Below are positions 56,545-64,000 of a DNA stretch of 64,000 bases, in pieces. The notes beneath the pieces are model-generated. The model had not been told where the DNA came from, made no database searches, and saw only the letters and a program-made list of their open reading frames with translations. The stretch comes from JAENWD01 sp036381155. GTDB taxonomy: Bacteria > Acidobacteriota > Vicinamibacteria > Vicinamibacterales > JAENWD01. Numbering within the stretch: position 1 is the first letter of the stretch; the number at the start of each line of letters is the position of its first letter. The position numbers were made by a program, and so were the translations under genes. Location of the stretch: the NCBI GenBank assembly GCA_036381155.1, contig DASVDJ010000035.1, forward strand, positions 62,001 to 126,000, read 5' to 3'.

Positions 56545-57576
56545 CTACGCGCACGGGACCTCCGCAGGATGCGAGTCGGCGGTCACCGGCTCGCCGAGAA
56601 CGGCGGCGGCCAGCAGCCGCCCGGTTGCCCGCCGCAGGTCTTCCGGCACCATCTGCCCGCATCCGATCCAGGACACGGGCAGCGCGCGGGCGCGGAGCAC
56701 CGCGATGACCGCGGCGGCCGATTCGGTTTCGTCGACCTTGGAGAGCACGACGCGGCGGAACGCGGCGGGCGCATACCGATCGAGGACGCGCTCGGCGTCG
56801 CGCGTGCTCAGACCCGCCGGCAGCACGAGGTGCGTCCGGACGCCGGGACGGCCGCTTAGCGCGTCGAACAGATCGCGGATGCCGCGGTCGGCCGGCGAGC
56901 GGCCCGCGGTGTCGACCAGCATCGGGCGGCCCGCCGTGCCCACCGCGCGTTCCAGGTCGAGCGCGGTGCGGGCGACGACGAACGGGAGGCCGAGAATCTC
57001 GGCGTAGAGCCGGAGCTGTTCGACCGCGCCGACGCGGTACCCGTCCGCCGCGACGAGCGTCGGCCGGGCGTGCCCGCGCGCGCGCGCCTGTGCGGCGATC
57101 TTGGCGATGGTCGTGGTCTTCCCCGCGCCCGGCGGGCCGACGAACACTTCGACGGGCGCGGCCGGCTCCGGACCCGCCACGAGCGGCTCCAGCCGGCGCG
57201 CCAGCGTCTCCGCGATCACGCGCGCCGACGGGTCGCGTCGCGACGCCGGCGGCAACGCGGCCGCGACCTCGGTCGCCAGACCGCGATCGACCCCGGCGGC
57301 GACGAGGCGCGCGACGACGGTGTCGCCACCCGTCCGTTCGGCGCGATCGACGACAGGCGCCACAGGTGTCGTGACCGGCGTCTCCTCGGGTCGGCTTTCC
57401 GACAGCCTGGCCGCCCGGGCGGCCGTGACTTCGACCTCACGCCGTCCGGTGATCCGGCGCCATCCGCGCATCGGAACCATCAGCGTGGACAGCACGAGCG
57501 CGTCGGGGCCGAGCGTCTCGCGCGCTTCGGCGAGCGCTTCACGAACGGTAGGCTTGCGGAATCGCTGCACCTGCAT
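56545..57576 (-). CDS. flhF: Flagellar SRP-type GTPase FlhF
   Basis: FlhF specifies the number and site of flagella, usually with FlhG. The 343-residue product has the N-terminal FlhF segment MQVQRFRKPTVREALAEARE with TLGPDALVLST, a variable linker, and an SRP GTPase NG domain: P-loop VGPPGAGKTTTIAKIAAQAR, VAADGYRVGAVEQLR, LVDTAGRSPAD and VLSKVDET. The usual flhG gene does not follow; fliA comes next 23 bp downstream. Polar flagellation is a plausible inference. Confidence 0.95.
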   Translation of the reverse strand: MQVQRFRKPTVREALAEARETLGPDALVLSTLMVPMRGWRRITGRREVEVTAARAARLSESRPEETPVTTPVAPVVDRAERTGGDTVVARLVAAGVDRGLATEVAAALPPASRRDPSARVIAETLARRLEPLVAGPEPAAPVEVFVGPPGAGKTTTIAKIAAQARARGHARPTLVAADGYRVGAVEQLRLYAEILGLPFVVARTALDLERAVGTAGRPMLVDTAGRSPADRGIRDLFDALSGRPGVRTHLVLPAGLSTRDAERVLDRYAPAAFRRVVLSKVDETESAAAVIAVLRARALPVSWIGCGQMVPEDLRRATGRLLAAAVLGEPVTADSHPAEVPCA

Positions 57577-57577
57577 G

Positions 57578-59626
57578 TCAATCGATGACGGCCACCGGCG
57601 TGAGCTTCACGTGTGGCGGCACTTCGTTGTGCGACAGCACGCCGATGTGCGGCAGCACGCGCGAGAACAGACGCCAGAGATGCGGCCGGAGCGTCGGCGA
57701 GCAGAGAAGCACAGGCTGTGCCACTGCGCCTTCGATCGCGCGCGCGATGCGGGCCGCGAGATTCTGTGCATCCGAGGGATCGAGCGCCAGCACCGTCCCC
57801 TGATCGGTCCGCACGATCGCGGAGACGAGCCGCTGCTCCAGCGCGGGCGCGAGTCCGATCGCCGGCAGCTCGCCGTTGTCGCTCTGGTACTGGCGGCAGA
57901 TCGCACGGCCCAGCGCCGCGCGCACGGCCTCGGTGAGCGCGTCGGGGTCGCGGCTCTGGCCCGCCGCATCCGCCAGCGCTTCGAGAATCGAGGTCAGGTC
58001 CTTCACCGGCACGCGCTCGCGCAGCAGCTGCCGCAGGACGCGCTGCACCTCGCCGAGGCTCAGCACCTTCGGCACGAGGTCCTCGACCAGCTTCGGCGCG
58101 ATCGCCGCCACGCGATCGACCATCTCCTTCGTCTGCTGCCGGGACAGCAGGTCCGGCAGGAACGTGCGGATCACCTCCGAGAGATGCGTCGACAGCGCGG
58201 TCGTCGGATCCACGACCGTGTAGCCGGCGCTGGCCGCGCGGTCGCGCTGGTCGGCGGCAATCCACCAGGCCGGCAGCCCGAACGCCGGCTCGCGCGTCGC
58301 CGTGCCGTCGATCGATCCGGAGGCCGTGCCGGGATTGATGGCGAGCAGGCGTTCCGGGTACAGCTCGCCGCGCGCGACCTCGACCCCCTTGAGCAGAATC
58401 GTGTAGGTGCGCGGCGGCAGCTGCAGGTTGTCCGCGACGTGCACCGGCGGCACCACGATGCCCGTGTCGGCCGCAATCTGCTTGCGGATGGAGCGCACGC
58501 GGGACAGCAGCGTGCCTCCCTGCCGCTCGTCGACGAGCGCGATGAGCGCGTAGCCGACCTCCACGCTGAGCGGGTCGACGGTCATCGCGGCTTCGAAGGG
58601 ATCGGTCTGCGTCGCGGCCGGCGTCGCGGCGGCCGCAGCCTCCCGATCGGAGCGGGCCGCGCGGGTCTGCGACCAGGCAAAGGCGCCGAGTCCCAGTCCC
58701 ACCGCGATGAACGGCAGCTTCGGCAGCCCCGGCACCAGCGCCAGCGCGCCGAGCACGCCGCAGGCAATGGCCAGGCTGCGCGGCTGGGCGAACAGCTGCC
58801 CCGCCATCTCCTCGCCGAGGTTCGTCTCCGACGCGGCGCGCGTCATGATGAGCGCGCCAGACATCGAGACGAGCAGCGCCGGGATCGCGGTGACCAGCCC
58901 CTCGCCGATGGTGAGGATGGTGTAGGTCGTCGCGGCGGTCGCGACGTCCATGTCGTGCATCAGCACGCCGATCACGAAGCCCGCGACGATGTTGACGCCG
59001 GTGATGATCAGCGCGGCGACGGCGTCGCGCTGGGTGAAGCGGATGGCGCCGTCCATCGCGCCGTAGAAGTCCGCCTCGCGCCGGATGCGGGCCCGCCGCT
59101 CGCGCGCCTCCTTGTCGTCGATGAGCCCGGCGTTCAGGTCGGCGTCGATGGCCATCTGCTTGCCCGGCATCGCGTCGAGCGTGAACCGTGCGGTGACTTC
59201 CGAGATGCGCACGGCGCCGTGGTTGATGACGACGTACTGGATGGCGATGAGGACGAGGAACACGACGATGCCGACGACGTAGTTGCCGCCGACGACGAAC
59301 TGGCCGAAGGCCATGATCACGTGCCCGGCCGCGTCGATCCCCTCGCCGCCATTGAGCAGCACGAGCCGCGTGGAGGCGACGTTCAACGCCAGCCTGAACA
59401 TCGTGAGGACCAGCAGCAGCGACGGGAACACCGAGAACTCGATCGGCTCGCGCACGTAGACCGCGGTGAGCAGCAGCACCACCGCCAGGCCGATGTCCAC
59501 CGACAGGAGGACGTCGAGCAGCAGCGGCGGCAGCGGCAGCACCATCAGCAGGACCACCGAGATCGCGGCGGCCGGCGCGAGCAGGTGCGAGGAACGGGGC
59601 AGCGGAACGGCGTGGCTGGTGGCCAT
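57578..59626 (-). CDS. flhA: Flagellar export gate protein FlhA
   Basis: FlhA is the large gate subunit of the flagellar type III export apparatus. The 682-residue product has eight membrane helices in the N-terminal half, the FHIPEP signature in RIRREADFYGAMDGAIRFTQ, and a soluble C-terminal domain (LSEVIRTFLPDLLSRQQTKE, LKDLTSILEAL-type PVKDLTSILEALADAAGQSR) that docks chaperone-substrate complexes. It starts 7 bp downstream of flhB. Confidence 0.97.
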   Translation of the reverse strand: MATSHAVPLPRSSHLLAPAAAISVVLLMVLPLPPLLLDVLLSVDIGLAVVLLLTAVYVREPIEFSVFPSLLLVLTMFRLALNVASTRLVLLNGGEGIDAAGHVIMAFGQFVVGGNYVVGIVVFLVLIAIQYVVINHGAVRISEVTARFTLDAMPGKQMAIDADLNAGLIDDKEARERRARIRREADFYGAMDGAIRFTQRDAVAALIITGVNIVAGFVIGVLMHDMDVATAATTYTILTIGEGLVTAIPALLVSMSGALIMTRAASETNLGEEMAGQLFAQPRSLAIACGVLGALALVPGLPKLPFIAVGLGLGAFAWSQTRAARSDREAAAAATPAATQTDPFEAAMTVDPLSVEVGYALIALVDERQGGTLLSRVRSIRKQIAADTGIVVPPVHVADNLQLPPRTYTILLKGVEVARGELYPERLLAINPGTASGSIDGTATREPAFGLPAWWIAADQRDRAASAGYTVVDPTTALSTHLSEVIRTFLPDLLSRQQTKEMVDRVAAIAPKLVEDLVPKVLSLGEVQRVLRQLLRERVPVKDLTSILEALADAAGQSRDPDALTEAVRAALGRAICRQYQSDNGELPAIGLAPALEQRLVSAIVRTDQGTVLALDPSDAQNLAARIARAIEGAVAQPVLLCSPTLRPHLWRLFSRVLPHIGVLSHNEVPPHVKLTPVAVID

Positions 59627-59633
59627 GAGCGGA

Positions 59634-60704
59634 TCAGTGCAGCGTCAGTTGGCGGAGCCGGATGAGATGCGCGAGCACCTCGGCCACGGCTTCGAACAGG
59701 TTCGCGGGGATCGCCTGGCCGACCTCCACGTGCTTGTAGAGGGCCTGCGCCAGCGGGACGTTCTCCACCATCGGCACGCCGTGCTCGCGTGCGATGGCCT
59801 TGATGCGCTGCGCCAGGTGCCCCTGGCCCTTGGCGACCACGACCGGGGCGCTCATGCGCGAGCGCTCGTACTGGAGCGCGACGGCGTAGTGGGTCGGGTT
59901 GGTGACGACGACCGTGGCCTTCGGCACCGCCGCCATCATGCGGCGGCGGACCGTCTCGACCATGACGCGGCGAATCCGGTTCTTGATCTCCGGACTCCCC
60001 TCCGTCATCTTCAGGTCGTCCTTCACCTCCTGCTTCGTCATCTTCAGGCCGTCCAGCCAGAGATGCTTCTGCCAGAAGTAGTCCGCCGTGCCGAGCACCG
60101 CGAACAGGATGGTGATCTTCACGGCCACGCCGCGCACTTCGCCCCACATGAAGGCGAACGCGCCGACCGGCGTCATCCGCGTGAGGTGCGGGCCGGCCTC
60201 GACGGCCCGCTCGATGAACGGATAGGCGAGGTAGACGACGATCGCGACCACCGCGAGCGCCTTCAGCGCCTGCACGCCACCGCGCTTGAGCCCGAGGCGC
60301 TTCAGCCCCTCGATCGGATTCAGGCGGGTCAACTTCGGCTGCAGCGCCTCGCTGGCCACGTTCCAGCCCCCCTGGGCCACCTGCGCCGCGACGACGGCCG
60401 CTGCCGCGGCGAGCGCCACGGGTCCGACGACCAACCCCAGCGTCGCGGCGTTGCGGACGGCAATCGACGTGACCTCTCCCGCCGTCGGGTCGTGGCCCGC
60501 AGCGGCACCGACGTCGGCAAGCCCGCGCGCGAGCGCGGAGGCCAGTCTCGTGAAGCCGTAAACGCCGGCGACACTCAGCGCCAGCACGGCTCCCGCCAGA
60601 CCTGCCGCGTGTCCGAGATCCTGGCTGCGCGCGATCTGGCCGCGGCGGCGTGCCTCCTGGAGGCGCCGCGCTGTGGGACGTTCGGTGCGGTCCTGGCCGG
60701 CCAT
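59634..60704 (-). CDS. flhB: Flagellar export switch protein FlhB
   Basis: FlhB switches export from hook to filament substrates by autocleavage. The 356-residue product begins GQDRTERPTARRLQEARRRG, has four membrane helices, and carries the NPTH cleavage site in VVVTNPTHYAVALQYERSRM. The C-terminal GVPMVENVPLAQALYKHVEV is typical. It follows fliR by 2 bp. Confidence 0.97.
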   Translation of the reverse strand: MAGQDRTERPTARRLQEARRRGQIARSQDLGHAAGLAGAVLALSVAGVYGFTRLASALARGLADVGAAAGHDPTAGEVTSIAVRNAATLGLVVGPVALAAAAAVVAAQVAQGGWNVASEALQPKLTRLNPIEGLKRLGLKRGGVQALKALAVVAIVVYLAYPFIERAVEAGPHLTRMTPVGAFAFMWGEVRGVAVKITILFAVLGTADYFWQKHLWLDGLKMTKQEVKDDLKMTEGSPEIKNRIRRVMVETVRRRMMAAVPKATVVVTNPTHYAVALQYERSRMSAPVVVAKGQGHLAQRIKAIAREHGVPMVENVPLAQALYKHVEVGQAIPANLFEAVAEVLAHLIRLRQLTLH

Positions 60705-60706
60705 GA

Positions 60707-61465
60707 CTAGCGGAACGCTCCCGCGAGATGCGAGCCCAGCTCCATCGCCCAGTCCGATGTGCGGACGATCAGGCCCGGCACGACCTGCACTCCCGCCGCC
60801 AGCGTGACGAGGCCGACCAGCAGGCGGAGCGGCGCGCCGATCACCATGAGGTTCAGCGACGGCGCCGCCCGGGTCATCAGGCCGAGGACGAACTCCACCA
60901 GCAGCAGCACCAGCACGACCGGCACGGCCAGCTGCATCCCGACGGTGACGATGAGCCCGAACGTCCGCGCAACGGATTCGGCCAGCGATCCGTCCGCCCG
61001 CGCGAACGCCGCCACGGGCACCGCCTCGTAGCTCGCCAGGAGGAGCCGGATCAGCGCGTGGTGCACGTTCGCGCCGAGCAGCGCCAGCAGCGCGAGCATC
61101 CCGTAGAGGACCGCCAGCACGTTGTTGCGGACGCCGCTCTGCGGGTCGACGATGCCGGCGTAGGCGAATCCGAGCTGAAAGCCGGCGAGATAGCCGCCGA
61201 GCTCCGCCGCGCCGATCACGATCCGGATGCTGAACCCGATGGCGATGCCGACGAGCGCCTCGTGGACGACCACGAGCGCCAGCGAGGCGGGCGTCACAAT
61301 CTCCGGCAGCCGCACGAGCGGCAGCAGCAGCACGGCGAAGATGGCCGTCAGACCGGCCTTGACGGTGGGCGGCGCCCAGGTGCTGCCGAAGATGGGCGCC
61401 GTCGCCACCATCATCCCCACCCGCACGAGCAGGACCCCGAACACCACCAGCGCGCTGAAGTCCAT
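60707..61465 (-). CDS. fliR: Flagellar export protein FliR
   Basis: A 252-residue membrane subunit of the export gate. FSALVVFGVLLVRVGMMVAT with APIFGS at the N-terminus and GGYLAGFQLGFAYAGIVDPQ are family signatures; six hydrophobic segments are visible. It overlaps fliQ by 1 bp. FliP, FliQ and FliR form the export channel core. Confidence 0.95.
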   Translation of the reverse strand: MDFSALVVFGVLLVRVGMMVATAPIFGSTWAPPTVKAGLTAIFAVLLLPLVRLPEIVTPASLALVVVHEALVGIAIGFSIRIVIGAAELGGYLAGFQLGFAYAGIVDPQSGVRNNVLAVLYGMLALLALLGANVHHALIRLLLASYEAVPVAAFARADGSLAESVARTFGLIVTVGMQLAVPVVLVLLLVEFVLGLMTRAAPSLNLMVIGAPLRLLVGLVTLAAGVQVVPGLIVRTSDWAMELGSHLAGAFR

Positions 61466-61734
61466 CAGCGCACGAACTCCGGCAGCCGGCCGATCAGATC
61501 CGAGGCGAACCCGGTCATCAGCCGGAGCATCCAGGGGAACGTCAGCGCGAAGACGACGAAGATCGCCGCCGCGCGCGGGATGAACCCGAGCACGTGGTCC
61601 TGGATGGAGGTCACCGTCTGGAAGATGCTGACCAGGACGCCCGCCAGCAGGCCGGCGGCGAGCATCGGCAGGCTGACGATGACCGCGACCTCGATGCCCT
61701 GACGGAGCACACCGACGGCGAGCGCTTCGGACAT
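61465..61734 (-). CDS. fliQ: Flagellar export protein FliQ
   Basis: An 89-residue protein with two membrane helices: IEVAVIVSLPMLAAGLLAGV and ILGFIPRAAAIF-type VLGFIPRAAAIFVVFALTFP, joined by the conserved SIFQTVTSIQD loop. Length and position between fliP and fliR are standard. Confidence 0.95.
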   Translation of the reverse strand: MSEALAVGVLRQGIEVAVIVSLPMLAAGLLAGVLVSIFQTVTSIQDHVLGFIPRAAAIFVVFALTFPWMLRLMTGFASDLIGRLPEFVR

Positions 61735-61741
61735 GACACCC

Positions 61742-62503
61742 TCAGAGGAAGCTCCGGACGAGCGAGCCCACCAGCAGGTTCCAGCCGTCGATCATCACGA
61801 ACAGCAGCAGCTTGAACGGCAGCGAGATCATCGCGGGCGGCAGCTGCAGCATGCCCATCGACAGCAGCGTCGTCGACACGACGAGGTCGATGAGCATGAA
61901 GGGCACGAACAGGAAGAAGCCCATCTGGAAGCCGGTCTTCAGCTCCGAGATGACGTAGGCCGGGATCACGACGCGCATCGGCAGGTCCGCCGGCGTCTGG
62001 GGCCGCTCGACGCCGCCCAGCTCGACGAAGAGCGCCAGGTCCTTCTCCCGCGTCTGCTTCAACATGAAGTCGCGCAGCGGAGGCGCCGCGCGGCGCATGG
62101 CCTCGGCGAGGTCGACCTTCCCCTCGAGCGCCGGTGCGACCGCCGCGTCGTAGACCCGATCGCCGGTCGGCGCCATCACGAACATCGTCAGGAAGAGCGC
62201 CAGACCGATCAGGATCTGGTTCGACGGCATCTCCTGCGTGCCGAGCGCCTGCCGCAGGAAGTGGAAGACGATCACGATCCGCGTGAAGCAGGTCATCGTC
62301 ACGAGGATCGCCGGCAGGAACGAGAGGAGCGTGAGGAGGAGGACGATCTGCAGCGGCGCGGAGATGCTGCCGACCCCCTCGATCCGCAGGTCCAGCTGCT
62401 GCGGCGCCTGCGCTTCGGCCGCCCCGGCGCCGGCGAGCAGCAGGAACACTGCCACGACGACGGGCGCCAGACGCCTGACGTTGAACCCGTTTCGCGCGAT
62501 CAC
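61742..62503 (-). CDS. fliP: Flagellar export protein FliP
   Basis: A 253-residue channel subunit. It has an N-terminal signal sequence (LAPVVVAVFLLLAGAGAAEA), as usual for FliP, then FLPAILVTMTCFTRIVIVFH with FLRQALGTQEMPSNQ, and MGFFLFVPFMLIDLVVSTTL with LSMGM. The GTG at 62503 overlaps the fliO stop by 4 bp; upstream in-frame sequence is fliO. Confidence 0.95.
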   Translation of the reverse strand: MIARNGFNVRRLAPVVVAVFLLLAGAGAAEAQAPQQLDLRIEGVGSISAPLQIVLLLTLLSFLPAILVTMTCFTRIVIVFHFLRQALGTQEMPSNQILIGLALFLTMFVMAPTGDRVYDAAVAPALEGKVDLAEAMRRAAPPLRDFMLKQTREKDLALFVELGGVERPQTPADLPMRVVIPAYVISELKTGFQMGFFLFVPFMLIDLVVSTTLLSMGMLQLPPAMISLPFKLLLFVMIDGWNLLVGSLVRSFL

Positions 62504-62883
62504 GCCGGACCTCCGCCGGCCACCGCATCGAGACGGCCCGCGAGCGCCTGGTCGAACCGTGGCGCCGAATCCGTCGCGACGGCGGGAACCGGCTCGAGCT
62601 CCGTTACCAGCGAGACCTGCGTCGGCGTCAGACCGAGCAGCAGACGCCGGTTGTCGACCGTGACGACGACCAGCGACCGCCGGTCGCCGAGCGGCACTGC
62701 CGTTTCCACCCGTACCGCGTCCGTGGCACGCCGGCCCGGCAGCGCGATCGTCCCGCGCCGCAGCAGCCACGCGAGCAGCACGAGCAGCCCGAGTACGAAG
62801 ATCGTCCCGACCACTCCGCGCAGCGCACCATCCGGGACGGCGTCGGTGACGACCGGAGTCTGCGCGAGCGCAACCAGCAGCAT
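62500..62883 (-). CDS. fliO: Flagellar biosynthesis protein FliO
   Basis: A 127-residue single-pass membrane protein that assists FliP assembly. The helix is GVVGTIFVLGLLVLLAWLLR; the cytoplasmic part contains VETAVPLGDRRSLVVVTVDN and RRLLLGLTPTQVSLV, the usual FliO pattern. The ATG at 62883 is 2 bp after the fliN stop. FliO is poorly conserved, but fliN-fliO-fliP order makes the call secure. Confidence 0.88.
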   Translation of the reverse strand: MLLVALAQTPVVTDAVPDGALRGVVGTIFVLGLLVLLAWLLRRGTIALPGRRATDAVRVETAVPLGDRRSLVVVTVDNRRLLLGLTPTQVSLVTELEPVPAVATDSAPRFDQALAGRLDAVAGGGPA

Positions 62884-62885
62884 CC

Positions 62886-63182
62886 CTACTCCGTGGCCGC
62901 CGGCGCGGCGATCTCGGTGATGCGCAGGGCCGCGCTGTCCTCGATGATCACGACCTCGCCGCGCGCGAGGAGCACGCCGTTGACGACGAGCTGCAGGTCT
63001 TCCCCCGCCGATTGCGACAGCTCGATGATGCTGTTGCGGGCGAGCCCCAGACACTGGCGGACCGACATCACGCCGGTGCCGAGCAGGACGTTCACCGGGC
63101 AGGGGACGTCCAGCACGCGGGAGAACGGCTGCGCCGCCGCCGGCGCCTCAGAACTGGACGACGAAGTCTGAGAAGAGGACAT
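62886..63182 (-). CDS. fliN: Flagellar motor switch protein FliN (short copy)
   Basis: A 98-residue FliN of ordinary form: a Ser/Ala-rich start followed by a SpoA domain, FSRVLDVPCPVNVLLGTGVM, then SVRQCLGLARNSIIELSQSA and VNGVLLARGEVVIIEDSAAL. The annotated ATG overlaps fliL by 35 bp; no later in-frame ATG occurs before the conserved region. The larger FliY/FliN is encoded 8 kb downstream in the same operon, so the C-ring may contain two FliN types. Confidence 0.9.
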   Translation of the reverse strand: MSSSQTSSSSSEAPAAAQPFSRVLDVPCPVNVLLGTGVMSVRQCLGLARNSIIELSQSAGEDLQLVVNGVLLARGEVVIIEDSAALRITEIAAPAATE

Positions 63183-63600
63183 CGATCACCTTCGCGTCGC
63201 CGATGACGGCCGCGACCCGCTCGGAGATTCCCTTCCTGAGCTCGTCCTTTCCTTCGGGCGTGACGAGCGTCTTCGAGCGCTGGGTCGTCAGCAGCTCGAG
63301 CACCGTCGAGCGGATGCGAGCCATGACGACGGGATCCTTCGCCAGGTCCTCCGCCCGGGCCTTCGGCCCGATGACGAGGTTCACCGTCGCGCGCAGGAAG
63401 CGCGGTGCCTCCGTGTCCGCGAGATTCACCAGGAACGGATCGAGCGGGACCATGGCCGAATCCGCCGGATCGACCGCCGGCGCCGCGGCGTGGCCCTCCG
63501 CGGCCGCTGCCCGCGCGCCGCGCGTCCAGAACCAGACTCCGCCTCCCCCGGCCGCCATCAGCAGGATGCCGACTACCCCGTGCACCAACAGCTTCTTCAC
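63148..63600 (-). CDS. fliL: Flagellar basal-body-associated protein FliL
   Basis: FliL surrounds the stator and supports torque. The 150-residue product starts at a GTG (63600) with KKLLVHGVVGILLMAAGGGG, the membrane helix, after a GAGG about 6 nt upstream. The periplasmic domain has VPLDPFLVNLADTEAPRFLR with ATVNLVI and the C-terminal KVIDVLFSDFVVQF, typical of FliL. Longer in-frame extensions are not family-like. It is the first gene of the operon and has a sigma-54 promoter upstream. Confidence 0.92.
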   Translation of the reverse strand: MKKLLVHGVVGILLMAAGGGGVWFWTRGARAAAAEGHAAAPAVDPADSAMVPLDPFLVNLADTEAPRFLRATVNLVIGPKARAEDLAKDPVVMARIRSTVLELLTTQRSKTLVTPEGKDELRKGISERVAAVIGDAKVIDVLFSDFVVQF

Positions 63601-63919
63601 GCGATGCGCCTCGACTTCCTCCGGGATCCCACGCGGGATTGCGCCGGGAGTACAGGGACATGCCCGCGGCTGCTCTCGCAACCGGGGTGCCGCACGGGAC
63701 GTTCGCATCACGTGCACGGACTGCACGCCGTTGCCGCGCGCAGGCACGGTCAGGGTCCGGTGAGCCGACGGCTGGCGACGTCACGCCGACACCGCCGGGA
63801 CGCGTGTTACGCTGTGGCGCGATTCGCCGCCGTGCCCACGGCGCCGGGCGATCCGGCCCGTTCCGGATCCGGCAGCTCGCCGGATCGACACCGCCATGCG
63901 CATGGCCTGACGCGACCGC
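63601..63919. other. Gene-free region upstream of fliL
   Basis: This 319-bp region contains the sigma-54-type promoter of the fliL operon (63678-63692) and no convincing gene. A TTACGC box near 63810 with no clear -35 could serve a plus-strand gene at the window end. I see no paired enhancer sites by eye. Confidence 0.6.
63678..63692 (-). promoter_or_regulatory. Sigma-54 promoter of the fliL-fliN-fliO... operon
   Basis: On the minus strand the sequence reads CGGCACCCCGGTTGC, which matches the -24/-12 consensus (GGCAC-N5-TTGC) with exact 12-bp GG-to-GC spacing. It lies about 78 nt upstream of the fliL GTG. Early/middle flagellar operons are sigma-54 dependent in many bacteria; the required activator is not in the window. 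Confidence 0.7.
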
Positions 63920-64000
63920 ATGCCACTGACGCCCCTGTCCGCTGGACATCTCCTCTTCTCGGGATGGTTGGCTGCCCAGCCCGCGCCGTCAGGTCCACCC
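63920..64000 (+). CDS. Possible start of a plus-strand gene truncated by the window end
   Basis: An ATG at 63920 opens a frame that runs to the last base: MPLTPLSAGHLLFSGWLAA and on. It may be a signal peptide start, divergent from fliL, but 27 codons are too few to judge. Low confidence. Confidence 0.25.
   Translation, partial: MPLTPLSAGHLLFSGWLAAQPAPSGPP

Noticed and set aside
57101..59665. An 854-codon plus-strand open frame opposite flhF and flhA
   Set aside because: Antisense shadow of flhA; composition is His/Arg/Gly-rich and no domain is recognisable.

Overview
The window is GC-rich bacterial DNA, coding almost end to end. It reads as a Gram-negative, motile bacterium: P-ring, L-ring and sigma-54-type promoter signals are all present. 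The remnant of a duplicated-orphan-permease-type (ADOP/FtsX) ABC transporter gene, the base composition and the style of the locus suggest Acidobacteriota, perhaps Vicinamibacteria. That placement is an inference. No rRNA, tRNA, CRISPR array or intact insertion sequence was seen.

Region 1 (1-10.4 kb) is housekeeping: the 3' part of an HtrA/DegP protease, a small exported protein, surE, an nfeD-slipin pair, a lactate permease, an AmmeMemoRadiSam-type radical SAM enzyme, moaA, a bacilliredoxin and an SRPBCC-YfcH-like fusion. Region 2 (10.4-16.1 kb) is a leucine cluster, leuC-leuD, a LysR regulator divergent from leuA, then leuB. The leuA product has no C-terminal regulatory domain, and the decayed permease gene lies inside the cluster.

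Region 3 (16.7-38.5 kb, minus strand) is about 22 kb of tightly packed, often overlapping genes. Read in the direction of transcription it holds glycosyltransferases (one split by a G8 tract), nonulosonate synthesis genes (PseC-, PseG-, NeuB-, SpsF-like, HAD, ATP-grasp), flbD, a MotC/MotD-type stator, a PseB/FlaA1-type dehydratase, a receiver-HD-GYP protein with a 76-residue DHp-only partner, a MotA/MotB stator, and cheA-cheW-cheR-cheD-cheY-cheX-cheB. This looks like a combined flagellin-glycosylation, motor and chemotaxis operon.

Region 4 (38.7-43 kb, plus strand) carries two nearly identical short flagellin genes in tandem, then fliD, fliS and a FliT/FlgN-like chaperone. The flagellin genes have sigma-28-like promoters. 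Their leaders each contain a GGA hexaloop hairpin about 21 nt upstream of a GGA-containing Shine-Dalgarno sequence, the layout expected of CsrA targets; csrA and fliW are encoded 4-5 kb away.

Region 5 (43.1-63.6 kb, minus strand) is the structural and export operon. In transcription order it is fliL-fliN-fliO-fliP-fliQ-fliR-flhB-flhA-flhF-fliA-fliM-fliY/N, a membrane-anchored helix-turn-helix protein, a zinc-finger plus MshEN protein, flgF-flgG-flgA-flgH-flgI, a flgJ-M23 fusion, flgM-flgN-flgK-flgL-fliW-csrA and a GNAT gene. A well-matched sigma-54 promoter stands before fliL. Genes for the MS ring, C-ring FliG, hook, export ATPase and chemoreceptors are absent and must lie elsewhere.

The most interesting unexplained elements are the zinc-finger/MshEN protein in the flagellar operon (a candidate c-di-GMP sensor), the DHp-only protein coupled to a degenerate HD-GYP protein, the G8 tract splitting a glycosyltransferase gene, and the paired CsrA-type hairpins on the flagellin mRNAs.
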